Positions 34,979 to 42,629 of a stretch of DNA of 64,000 nt are shown here, piece after piece. Position numbers and translations under genes: made by a program. The notes under the pieces are model-generated. The model made no database searches. It worked only from the letters and a program-made list of their open reading frames with translations, and was not told the DNA's origin. This DNA comes from Erysipelothrix sp. HDW6A (GTDB taxonomy: Bacteria > Bacillota_I > Bacilli_A > Erysipelotrichales > Erysipelotrichaceae). The stretch's first letter is position 1; every line of letters starts with the position of its first letter. The stretch is taken from contig NZ_CP049859.1 in the NCBI RefSeq assembly GCF_011400295.1, forward strand, positions 1,612,001-1,676,000, given 5' to 3'.

Positions 34979-35692
34979 ATGAAGAAATATACCGCCAAAG
35001 AAATCGAAACTATCATAGAAAGTGATATTCAAAATAATATTTATAAACCCCACGAGAAACTCCCAACAGAACGAGAGTTAATGGAAACCTACAACGTCAG
35101 TAGGACTACAATTCGTACAATTATTGACCAACTCATTATTAAGCGTCTCGCTTATCGTGTACCTGACAAAGGTGTCTTTGTCGAGAAAGAAATTATCCGT
35201 AAAGCGAATCGCATAACTGGATTTACCGACATGATTAAAGATACCGGTAGTGTTCCCACTACAGAAGTACCAAGTGTTAAACATATTATTCCTAATGAAA
35301 CGATTCGTGAAGCTATGAAGCTTAATGAAGACGAAACGGTATTAGAAGTTGTACGAAAACGATCGGTTGATGGTGACCCATTCTTATATGAGGTTGTATT
35401 TATTAATACTGCTTTATTCCCAGATATTGAGATGTATGATTTTTCCAAGGAATCGCTTTACGATATTATTGTGAATAAGTATCATAAGAAGATTTACTAC
35501 TTACAAGAAGTTGTAACCGCAACTCCGGTTGATGGAGAAATCAGTAACTTCCTGTATCAGAAAAACTCAGGATTCTCGTTAAAGGTAGAAGGTGTTTCTT
35601 ATACCTATAAGAATGAAGTTATTGAATATGGTATTAGTTATTACCACACTGAACGCTTTAGTTTCGAAAGTATTTTATTAAATCAAGAATAA
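34979..35692 (+). CDS. GntR/HutC-family regulator with UTRA domain
   Basis: The start is set at 34979, with GGAGG 6 bases upstream. The 237-residue protein has a winged helix-turn-helix (LPTERELMETYNVSRTTIRTII) and a UTRA ligand domain (EVVRKRSVDGDPFLYEVVFIN), the architecture of NagR/YvoA, TreR and related sugar-phosphate regulators. The neighbouring genes carry five copies of a TTGTATATACAA-like dyad, a pattern typical of this family, so it very probably controls the SIS, PTS and nagA genes here. The effector is likely an amino-sugar phosphate. Confidence 0.92.
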   Translation: MKKYTAKEIETIIESDIQNNIYKPHEKLPTERELMETYNVSRTTIRTIIDQLIIKRLAYRVPDKGVFVEKEIIRKANRITGFTDMIKDTGSVPTTEVPSVKHIIPNETIREAMKLNEDETVLEVVRKRSVDGDPFLYEVVFINTALFPDIEMYDFSKESLYDIIVNKYHKKIYYLQEVVTATPVDGEISNFLYQKNSGFSLKVEGVSYTYKNEVIEYGISYYHTERFSFESILLNQE

Positions 35693-35698
35693 GAATAA

Positions 35699-35729
35699 GG
35701 GCTAAAATATTTCTATTTTAGCTCTTTTC
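35699..35729. terminator. Bidirectional terminator after gntR
   Basis: GCTAAAATA pairs with TATTTTAGC around a 4-base loop, with T on the right. It separates gntR from the convergent SIS operon. Confidence 0.85.
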
Positions 35730-35744
35730 TTTATCCATTCAATT

Positions 35745-36470
35745 TTAGAAGTGTTTTACACGATCCTCGTATTTATCATACAATGCATCATTATCAAATC
35801 CATCAACGTTTTGTGATTGGAAGACTGGAATGTCGACACCTTCTTCACCAAGAATCTTTATTGCTTCACTAACGATGGTATTTAAAATGAAAATACTTGC
35901 CATTGTTGACCCAGGACCTGTACCAACAGACCCTACTTGCATCATTGCATCCCCTGAAGGAACACAGTTATCAAGTACGAAATCTACAACTTCATATAAT
36001 TTCTTACCACTTTCATGACGACTCGTAGTTGCTTGTGATTGTGCTAAGTTTGTAAGAGCGATGGTATAGATACCTTCTTTTTTAGCACGCATTGCCATTT
36101 CAATTGGCATTGCATTTCTACCTGAGTTTGAAGTAATAATCATAATATCACCTTTTTGAATATTATAACTATCGTAAACAACATCCGATACTCCGGATAG
36201 TTTCTCCATTGCTCCGGAACGACGTGCTCCGTTTGATGTTAAGACATCAGGATCAAGCATCGCATTAACGTTCGCAAGACCACCAGCACGAGCAAACAAT
36301 TCGATACCAATCATGTGTGAGTGACCTGTACCAAAGGTATGGATTACATGATTTGTCTTAATGTTCTCTGCAAACTTAACTGCTAATTCCTTAATATTTT
36401 CTTTTTGGCTTTCATACACCTTTTGGAATAATTCATCCAATTTATTCATATATTCAAATTCGTATTTCAT
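35745..36470 (-). CDS. SIS-domain protein, UPF0309 type (third of tandem set)
   Basis: A 241-residue single SIS domain. The sugar-phosphate binding loop HTFGTGHSHMIGIELFARAGGL and the second loop ITSNSGRNAMPIEMAM are intact, and the C-terminus ends DALYDKYEDRV. UPF0309 members are assumed to be phosphosugar isomerases or aldolases without a proven reaction. Its ATG shares a base with the stop codon of the preceding SIS gene. It is the best-preserved member of the three tandem copies and probably the active enzyme. Confidence 0.88.
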   Translation of the reverse strand: MKYEFEYMNKLDELFQKVYESQKENIKELAVKFAENIKTNHVIHTFGTGHSHMIGIELFARAGGLANVNAMLDPDVLTSNGARRSGAMEKLSGVSDVVYDSYNIQKGDIMIITSNSGRNAMPIEMAMRAKKEGIYTIALTNLAQSQATTSRHESGKKLYEVVDFVLDNCVPSGDAMMQVGSVGTGPGSTMASIFILNTIVSEAIKILGEEGVDIPVFQSQNVDGFDNDALYDKYEDRVKHF

Positions 36471-37219
36471 TATATTCTCCCTTCATACTTCGCTCTTAGA
36501 GCTTGGTTATGTTCTTTTGCTTCAGCACTATCTTCGAAGAGTAGTACTGGTACTTCATAATTATTATCTTTCAAGATTGATGTAACTTCTGCTGTAAATC
36601 CCTGAGCAATTAAGATACCAATAATTGATGATATCGAACCAATCTTACCACCATCTTCAAGAGGTATCATAGCATCACCACGAGGTCCACAGTTGTCAAT
36701 CACGATATCTCCAAAGTCCATAAGTTTTTGTCCACTTGGGTGACGTGATGGTTCAGCTGTAGTATGTTCTAAACTTGTGATTACAATTACTGGATGGTTC
36801 TCTTGTTTCGCTTTTATAGCTAAATCAATAACAACTCCATTAATTCCTGAGTTCGAAATAATTACAAACGCATCTTGTGGTTTAATGTTGTACATATCGA
36901 AGAGCTTATCTGCAACACCTGGTCTTCTCTCAAATTTATTGACTGGGTCTCTAAAGTCTTCCAATGTTGTGATTCCTTTGGTAACGAAATCACTGGTTAC
37001 TATTTGATGGATTGGAACCAAGTTACCTGGACGTCCAATCATCTCCATACCAACTCCTACTGAGTGACCTGATCCAAAGAAGTGAACAACTCCATCACTC
37101 ATAATTGATTCTGCAAGAATCTCACTTGCTTTACGCATATTTTCCATTTGCGTTTCTTGGTATTTATTGACTACTTTATGTGTTTCTTCTAAGAAACGTT
37201 GTGTGTTCATTGTTGTCAT
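36470..37219 (-). CDS. SIS-domain protein, UPF0309-like (second of tandem set)
   Basis: A 249-residue paralogue of its neighbours. The first loop FFGSGHSVGVGMEMIGRPGNL and the second loop IISNSGINGVVIDLAIKAK keep the Ser residues of phosphosugar binding. It starts 10 bases after the frameshifted first copy and overlaps the third by one base. The three may form a hetero-oligomer or act on different isomers; the sequence does not tell. Confidence 0.86.
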   Translation of the reverse strand: MTTMNTQRFLEETHKVVNKYQETQMENMRKASEILAESIMSDGVVHFFGSGHSVGVGMEMIGRPGNLVPIHQIVTSDFVTKGITTLEDFRDPVNKFERRPGVADKLFDMYNIKPQDAFVIISNSGINGVVIDLAIKAKQENHPVIVITSLEHTTAEPSRHPSGQKLMDFGDIVIDNCGPRGDAMIPLEDGGKIGSISSIIGILIAQGFTAEVTSILKDNNYEVPVLLFEDSAEAKEHNQALRAKYEGRI

Positions 37220-37228
37220 ATGCCCTCC

Positions 37229-37962
37229 CTATGAATTATAACGTCCGTCAAATTTCGAACAGATAGAATCATTGTGCTCATCAGCACCTACAATGTTAGC
37301 ACTCCATAATACTCCAGCTTCATGGCCACATTCGATTAATGCAGTATAGATTTCCATTGTTAATGATTGTGCAAACATGTTACCAATTAAGTTTGCGATT
37401 TGGCATACTTGTGTACCTTTAACATCCATTACTAAGTCAGGATATGGAATCTTCAAATCTAATCTCTTATCAGCTAATGCTAGAAGCTCTTTAGCATTCT
37501 TAGCATATTCTGTTTGGACAATTGTAGCTTCTGAACTTACTACAATCACTTTATGATTCTTTTCTTTCGCAAGTTTTGCGAGAGCTAGTGTTACGTTATA
37601 TACATTCTCGACAGCATAAATTACAAGTGCGTCTCTTGGATCTGTTTCATACATATCCCAAAGTTTTTGAGCTAAATCTTCACGATCATAGAAATTTGGA
37701 TCTAGTGCTTCCTCTGCAGGAATATGCCCTCTAAACGCTAAATCTTTAATTGACATTTGGTGATACTGAACCAATCCCCCGCACGGAATCCTAGTTCCAT
37801 ACCAAATTCTAAGTCATGTTCGATACCAAATAATTGAATAATTCCCTCATCAACCATGATATCTTTAATGAAGTGAGCAACATCTCGGATGTCACTTTCA
37901 GCTCCATTAACAGCAGTATTAATTGAATTCATCGCTACTTCAACATACTTCTTAGCTTGCAT
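37229..37962 (-). pseudogene. SIS-domain protein (first of tandem set), frameshifted and motif-degenerate
   Basis: The start at 37962 (MQAKKYVEVAMNSIN) has AAGGAGG upstream. The frame breaks at about 37778-37782 in a run of five G; adding one G rejoins it to the frame starting GLVQYHQMSIKDLAFRG, giving about 244 residues. The total length is 2 modulo 3. Beyond the frameshift, the phosphosugar loops are lost: GTGHS became GIEHD and SNSG became AVENV. Even if the frameshift were a sequence error, the protein would be non-catalytic, perhaps a regulatory subunit. Confidence 0.8.
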
Positions 37963-37975
37963 ACTTTCCTCCTTA

Positions 37976-37987
37976 TTGTATATACAA
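37976..37987. promoter_or_regulatory. GntR operator copy B, in front of the tandem SIS operon
   Basis: TTGTATATACAA is a perfect 12-bp palindrome, directly upstream of the ribosome-binding site of the first SIS gene. A -35 box TTGACA lies about 40 bp upstream, so the operator covers the start region. Confidence 0.85.
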
Positions 37988-38061
37988 TCTATATTAAAAC
38001 TACCAAATGTAAGCGGTTTTGTCAATGTATTCGTGGTAATTCCATCCATCTTTCACGAATA

Positions 38062-39303
38062 CTAACGATTAGACTCTATTTCTTTCACAAGGCGCTCTCC
38101 CTCACCCCGTTCGTAAATACTCGATAAAGCTTCATAAGTCCCAATATCAAAGGCTCTCTTATTTGGTAAATATGATTGATATTGATTACCTAAAGAAATG
38201 AGCCATGTATTCCCTTTTTCTTTTAAAGGTTTAACGAGTTCTGAGAACACTTCACTACTTAGAGTTATTACATCATAATCATTAATTTTTATTATTGAGT
38301 AATCAAAACCCTTCACCGTTTTACCAACAAACCCCTTACTTAAATGCTCATTGAAAAGAGCGCCTTCTAAGCGTGATTTTATGATTCGTAATTCAGTACC
38401 ATCAATGTTGTGAGCAAGTGCTTCATTGTATTCGTCTTGGGCATATTTTACTTTTCGTTTTGCTTCGTCGATTGTATCAAACTTCTTCAATTGAATATCA
38501 AAATTATAATTATGTACTTCGTACTTACTAATTTCAATTTCATCTCCCATTTCTTGTACAGCTCTTTTTACACAATTTACGGCAATGGTACCCAAACGTC
38601 TGCACTCAGCAGGACTTGATTCTTTACGATAAAAACGAGTACTCATATCACCACAGGGTGCATTGAAGAACATTGTAAAGGGATAAGTTTCTTGAAGTAC
38701 ACGATCAACTTCACCAACGTAATCTGATGAATACAGTGTACTGTTTCTATCCAGTATGGTAGGATGTCCACCAAATGAGTAGAGTAATATTGTTTCATGA
38801 GGCAAGATTACTTCCACTACCAATACTTCTTTATCATCTTCATATTTTTGATTGATTCTATTTGACTGGAATCCTTCCATCATAGAACGAGCTATGCGAA
38901 CTTTAAAGGGCTCAAGGGACGCATTACTCTCAATAAAGGCATCAACACATAGAGAAACCAAACGATCAAAATACTGACGTTCTGGACCGTTTTCATCTTG
39001 TTCATAATACTGACTTTCATTAAGAACTCTTGGCCCAGAATGAGTATGGGTCGAAAACATTTGGAAGTCATCATAGTGATATCCTTTAGCCTCTAATTGT
39101 GAAAGTATCTGTTCTTTGAGATAAAGATCATTACCCAGTAAATCTGTAACCATCCAAGCATAACGCTTATCACCATCAGTAAGTGTTAATACTTTGACAT
39201 GTAGTTTTGAATGAATACCAGTACTCATTCTACTTGGTATAAAACCAACAAGTTCCATATTATATTCAGGAGTAATATCCCGCAAACTATATCCTATTCT
39301 CAT
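38062..39303 (-). CDS. Neutral-ceramidase-like hydrolase without signal peptide
   Basis: The start is set at 39303 (MRIGYSLRDITPEYN), where AGAGAGG precedes the ATG; the longer frame from 39369 would run through a large inverted repeat. The 413-residue protein matches the N-terminal catalytic domain of neutral/alkaline ceramidases: zinc-site motifs STHTHSGP and SFGGHPTIL, and NAPCGDMS. True ceramidases are larger and secreted; this one is cytosolic and lacks the C-terminal domain. Set between a PTS operon and SIS genes, it may be an amidase acting on an N-acylated amino-sugar phosphate. That role is inference. Confidence 0.78.
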   Translation of the reverse strand: MRIGYSLRDITPEYNMELVGFIPSRMSTGIHSKLHVKVLTLTDGDKRYAWMVTDLLGNDLYLKEQILSQLEAKGYHYDDFQMFSTHTHSGPRVLNESQYYEQDENGPERQYFDRLVSLCVDAFIESNASLEPFKVRIARSMMEGFQSNRINQKYEDDKEVLVVEVILPHETILLYSFGGHPTILDRNSTLYSSDYVGEVDRVLQETYPFTMFFNAPCGDMSTRFYRKESSPAECRRLGTIAVNCVKRAVQEMGDEIEISKYEVHNYNFDIQLKKFDTIDEAKRKVKYAQDEYNEALAHNIDGTELRIIKSRLEGALFNEHLSKGFVGKTVKGFDYSIIKINDYDVITLSSEVFSELVKPLKEKGNTWLISLGNQYQSYLPNKRAFDIGTYEALSSIYERGEGERLVKEIESNR

Positions 39304-39325
39304 CTTAATCCTCTCTTTATTAAAA

Positions 39326-39371
39326 ATGTGGTTAAAACGATAGTTGTTAGTAACGATCATTTTAACCACAT
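39326..39371. repeat. Large inverted repeat upstream of the ceramidase-like gene
   Basis: ATGTGGTTAAAA (39326-39337) is repeated inverted as TTTTAACCACAT (39360-39371) with 22 bp between. ACGAT also occurs twice inside in the same orientation. No T run follows on the minus strand. It may be an operator for an unidentified regulator or an mRNA hairpin. Confidence 0.65.
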
Positions 39372-39448
39372 AATTATTTATTTAAATATTTTATGCATGA
39401 AAGATAATGTCGCTCATTAAAAGTCAATAAACAAAGTATGTCTGTTTA

Positions 39449-39853
39449 TTACTCATCTTCTTCCATATCATCATCAAGCATACTTCTTAAATCAACAATT
39501 CCTTCGTTACCGGCATTGATCACTTCTTCAACTGTAATACCATCTGTAAGTATTGTTGTGAGAAGCATTGGGAAGTTAACCCCAGAAACAATGTGGAAAC
39601 GTGGATCGACTGCTAATTTCATGAATGAAGTATTTCCTGGTGATCCACCAAGTAAGTCCGTGAATACAAAGATTTCATCATAGTCTGTTAATTGTGAAAT
39701 CAAGTTTTCTAATTTTTCTTCAAATTGGTCTGGTCCTTCTGTTGGATATAAACCTAAAGAAAATACATCATCTCTTTCGCCAGCAATCATTTCTACTGAC
39801 ATCTTTAAACCTTTGGAGAAATCTCCGTGTGATACTATTAACACTGCCTTCAT
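39449..39853 (-). CDS. PTS mannose-family EIIA
   Basis: A 134-residue IIA of the mannose superfamily with the phosphorylated His9 in VLIVSHGDFSKG and the conserved FVFTDLLGGSPGNTS. It ends in an acidic tail. It is the last PTS gene of the operon, separated from EIID by a terminator-like hairpin. It passes phosphate from HPr to the EIIB of the same cluster. Confidence 0.93.
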   Translation of the reverse strand: MKAVLIVSHGDFSKGLKMSVEMIAGERDDVFSLGLYPTEGPDQFEEKLENLISQLTDYDEIFVFTDLLGGSPGNTSFMKLAVDPRFHIVSGVNFPMLLTTILTDGITVEEVINAGNEGIVDLRSMLDDDMEEDE

Positions 39854-39872
39854 AGTGTGTCTCCTTTTAAGA

Positions 39873-39905
39873 AAGAAAAAGGAAGAAGTATGATACTTCC
39901 TCCTT
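39873..39905 (-). terminator. Terminator-like hairpin between EIID and EIIA genes
   Basis: AAGGAGGAAGTA pairs with TACTTCTTCCTT (12 bp, one G-T pair) around TGA or TCA, and a T run follows on the minus strand. Within an operon it would lower expression of the downstream genes. Confidence 0.65.
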
Positions 39906-39919
39906 TAATGAATTATGTA

Positions 39920-40804
39920 TTAAACAAGAAGTTCAACAACTGTGTAGTTTCCTAATGCTGCTGCTAAAAGACAGAATAGAATAACTCCAAAGATAAGTTT
40001 ATTAGAGTTCATATTCTTTCTACCGAGTAACCAGTAACAAAGAGCAACCATCATAACTCCACCAGCTTTTGGCATTAACTTGTCAAATAAATCTGTTTGA
40101 AGGTTTAGGAAGTAGTCAGGAACCATTTTCTTAGCTCCGTTAACTTCAACTTCTTTCATCAGTTTGACTCCATTACGAATACCACCAAAGTTAACGTTAA
40201 CCATGGAAGCAATCATCGCACCAATAACTGTAACCCCCAATACTGAAGCAGCATCGGTAAATGCGTTTAATTGATGACTTAATGTTGTAACTAAAGCAGT
40301 ACCTTGTTTGTATCCTAAATCAAAGAAGATTGGACGGATTACAAATAGGTTTAAGAGTGACCATGCAACTAATAGTGCAAGACCAAAGTAGTTTCCATCT
40401 AAAGAGAATGTAACAGCGATTGATCCTAAGATTGTACCAGCGATCATACCGAATACGGTATCACCAATACCAGCAAATGGACCCATCAATGATGTTTTAA
40501 TAGCTGCTGCTGTATCGATAACGTCTTCGCCATCGAACTCTTCTTCAAGAGCAATGTTCATACCAACAATGATATCACCCATTGAAGGTTGTGTATTAAA
40601 GAATTGTGAGTGAACACGAAGTGCTTTATCCATTAATTCAGGATTATCACCATAAGAATCTTTAAGAACAGGAAGCATGGTTGTTAAATAACCAAGACCT
40701 TGCATTCTTTCGTAGTTCCATCCAATTTGTGAATGCCAAATCCAACGATAGTGTAATTTTTTCAGTTGTTTTTTATCATAACGTCCGTGTGCTTTACTCG
40801 TCAT
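39920..40804 (-). CDS. PTS mannose-family EIID
   Basis: The start is uncertain: ATG codons at 40813 and 40804 both follow a GGAGGGG run, and 40804 has the more usual spacing. About 294 residues. The IID pattern is present: YERMQGLGYLTTMLPVLK, MGDIIVGMNIALEEEFDGEDV, KTSLMGPFAGIGDTVFGMI and a cluster of C-terminal membrane helices. It overlaps the end of the EIIC gene. With EIIC it forms the membrane channel. Confidence 0.93.
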   Translation of the reverse strand: MTSKAHGRYDKKQLKKLHYRWIWHSQIGWNYERMQGLGYLTTMLPVLKDSYGDNPELMDKALRVHSQFFNTQPSMGDIIVGMNIALEEEFDGEDVIDTAAAIKTSLMGPFAGIGDTVFGMIAGTILGSIAVTFSLDGNYFGLALLVAWSLLNLFVIRPIFFDLGYKQGTALVTTLSHQLNAFTDAASVLGVTVIGAMIASMVNVNFGGIRNGVKLMKEVEVNGAKKMVPDYFLNLQTDLFDKLMPKAGGVMMVALCYWLLGRKNMNSNKLIFGVILFCLLAAALGNYTVVELLV

Positions 40805-41594
40805 ATTCGTCATCCCCTCCCATATCTGATGGACCTGCTGCGACTCCACCAACTCCTTCAACGTTTGTACGGTATACTAGTAATGCTGCTGCAAGACCGA
40901 TTAACGCTACACCTAAAGTATCCATCTTCAAGTATGCTGATAATACGAAACCGACAATTAACCATGTGAAGTGGCGTTGAACAGGTAAATATTTAAGTAA
41001 GATTGTGAAACCTACACCAGGTAAAATCTTACCAGCGATTTGGAAACCTTGTGTTAACCAAGGAATATTGTTGTTAATAAATGCAGTGAAGTTTGTAACA
41101 GCTTCCCCACCGAAATAAAGAGCAACAAACATAGGAATTGTACGTGATAATGCCCATGGGATTGTACCCATTAAGTTCATACGCTCAATACCTTTTAAAT
41201 CCCCAACTTCAACAAACTTGTCAGCACGACGTTGGAAGAATGTATTTGACATACGTCCTAAGATATCGAACTGAACACCAAGTGCTGCTAGCGGAACCCC
41301 AACCATCGTAATTAATGTTTGAGCTTGATCAACGCTTGTACCTAAAGCTGTAACCAACATTGCTGCTGATGTCCAGTTAGGAATAGAAGCACCACCATAA
41401 GTACCAATACCCAATGCATATGATTGAAGTGTACCACCAACGATAAGACCCAATTCTGGACGTCCTACGAAGATTCCGGTAACTACACCAGTTTGGATAA
41501 TACCATTTAGACCGATTCCAAATGATAATCCATCAACCATTGCAATACCTGCATAGAGTGACAGGAATAATACTTGCAATATATTTAATTCCAT
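40794..41594 (-). CDS. PTS mannose-family EIIC
   Basis: A 266-residue channel subunit with about seven helices. Characteristic segments are GLNGIIQTGVVTGIFVGRPELGL and GTYGGASIPNW. The acidic C-terminus GGDDEYDE overlaps the start of EIID. Mannose-family systems carry mannose, N-acetylgalactosamine, sorbose and similar hexoses; the SIS and deacetylase genes around favour an amino sugar. Confidence 0.93.
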   Translation of the reverse strand: MELNILQVLFLSLYAGIAMVDGLSFGIGLNGIIQTGVVTGIFVGRPELGLIVGGTLQSYALGIGTYGGASIPNWTSAAMLVTALGTSVDQAQTLITMVGVPLAALGVQFDILGRMSNTFFQRRADKFVEVGDLKGIERMNLMGTIPWALSRTIPMFVALYFGGEAVTNFTAFINNNIPWLTQGFQIAGKILPGVGFTILLKYLPVQRHFTWLIVGFVLSAYLKMDTLGVALIGLAAALLVYRTNVEGVGGVAAGPSDMGGDDEYDE

Positions 41595-41653
41595 AAAGCT
41601 CCTCCTTTTTTTCTCTATTTCTTTAAATTTTACTGCCTAGATTTAGTGGATGA

Positions 41654-42148
41654 TTAATCAAAGATTGAGTCACTTGCAATAAGTGGAGCAAAATCTACGA
41701 TATCATCAGTAGGGATCATTTGTGCTGTTAATTTAACACCATGATCAACTAACTTACGGAAACTCTCAACATCTTCTTTGGTTACACCAACTGTACGACG
41801 AACCTGAACACTTCCGAATTTTTCTGACATATTCCCAACGTTCACTGTTTTAAAGTGGAATCCTTCATCCCAAGCTCTAACGAGTGTTTTAGGATTACGT
41901 GCGATTACAAAGACGCGCTCGCCTTCGTATTTACCTTCCTGTAAATTCTTTGATGCAGTAGGTACCGTTAATATTGATAATTTAACACCTTTTGGCGTAG
42001 CCATCTTAAGTGCCATTTTTTGGATTTGGTCCTTTGCTGCAAAATCGTCAATAACAACAATACGTGTTGCTTTTAACATTGCTGTCCAGTACGCGGCAAC
42101 CTGTCCGTGTATGAGACGCTCATCAATTCTAATATTCACAATTTCCAT
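41654..42148 (-). CDS. PTS mannose-family EIIB
   Basis: A 164-residue IIB with the phosphorylated His14 in IDERLIHGQVAAYW and the typical VFVIARNPK and VNVGNMSE segments, closest in pattern to the N-acetylgalactosamine branch (AgaV). It is the first gene of the B-C-D-A operon, behind a strong promoter with an overlapping cre site. AGGA precedes the ATG. Confidence 0.93.
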   Translation of the reverse strand: MEIVNIRIDERLIHGQVAAYWTAMLKATRIVVIDDFAAKDQIQKMALKMATPKGVKLSILTVPTASKNLQEGKYEGERVFVIARNPKTLVRAWDEGFHFKTVNVGNMSEKFGSVQVRRTVGVTKEDVESFRKLVDHGVKLTAQMIPTDDIVDFAPLIASDSIFD

Positions 42149-42183
42149 AAGAATCCTCCAATCATCTGCGCCATTATTTCAAG

Positions 42184-42197
42184 ACTAAGCGCTTACA
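42184..42197 (-). promoter_or_regulatory. cre site at the start point of the mannose-family PTS operon
   Basis: TGTAAGCGCTTAGT matches the consensus at 13 of 14 positions. It coincides with the expected transcription start of the adjacent promoter, a position that gives strong CcpA repression. Confidence 0.8.
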
Positions 42198-42202
42198 TCT
42201 CG

Positions 42203-42231
42203 ATTATAGCAACCACTTTCTTTGATGTCAA
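42203..42231 (-). promoter_or_regulatory. Consensus promoter of the mannose-family PTS operon
   Basis: On the minus strand a perfect TTGACA, a 17-bp spacer and a perfect TATAAT. Confidence 0.9.
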
Positions 42232-42314
42232 AGACTAATTATGGGATTGAGTCACATTTTTCGAATTTCTCACACATTTTACGTCTTGAAAGTTTTAGTA
42301 TTTCATTTCACGAA

Positions 42315-42529
42315 GTTTCGTATGTATGAAACGCTGTTTCTTATGTAAATTTTCAGTTTTGTATAGACAACTACTTATATAAGGGTATTTGCCCATTTCA
42401 CTTGTGTGAAAACCTTAAAAACAGAGCATATTCTTGATATCAAATTGAATGAAATGGAATCATTCTTCTCAAATGTTACTGAAATTTTAGTAAAAATATG
42501 AAATTTGCGTGAAATCTGTATTTCATATT
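42315..42529. repeat. Cluster of TTTCA/TGAAA dyads upstream of the PTS promoter
   Basis: Three inverted repeats share the same half-sequence: GTTTC/GAAAC at 42315-42332, TTTCAC/GTGAAA at 42396-42411 and AATATGAAAT/ATTTCATATT at 42495-42529. Further single copies of TTTCA lie between them. No gene is seen in this 480-bp gap. They may bind an activator or help bend the DNA upstream of the promoter. Confidence 0.45.
42359..42370. promoter_or_regulatory. GntR operator copy C, upstream of the PTS operon
   Basis: TTGTATAGACAA matches the deduced operator at 11 of 12 positions. It lies about 130 bp upstream of the main promoter; a weaker promoter (TTGTCT, 17 bp, TACATA on the minus strand) overlaps it. 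Confidence 0.6.
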
Positions 42530-42587
42530 TTATTTGTCATTTCTAGACTTTGAAATATTATTTTAATGCGATTATGTGATGAATATA

Positions 42588-42616
42588 GAAAAGATGGCAG
42601 TATAAACCACCATCTT
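42588..42616 (-). terminator. Terminator of the SIS/M28-like operon
   Basis: AGATGG pairs with CCATCT around about 12 bases; TTTTCT follows on the minus strand. Confidence 0.65.
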
Positions 42617-42629
42617 CTAATAATTATTC

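Noticed and set aside
37776-37784. Phase-variation tract in SIS copy 1
   Set aside because: The G run is only five bases, too short for typical slipped-strand switching; a fixed deletion or sequence error is more likely.
39326-39371. Intrinsic terminator between EIIA and the ceramidase-like gene
   Set aside because: The arms are perfect, but the spacer is 22 bp and no T run follows on the transcribed strand.
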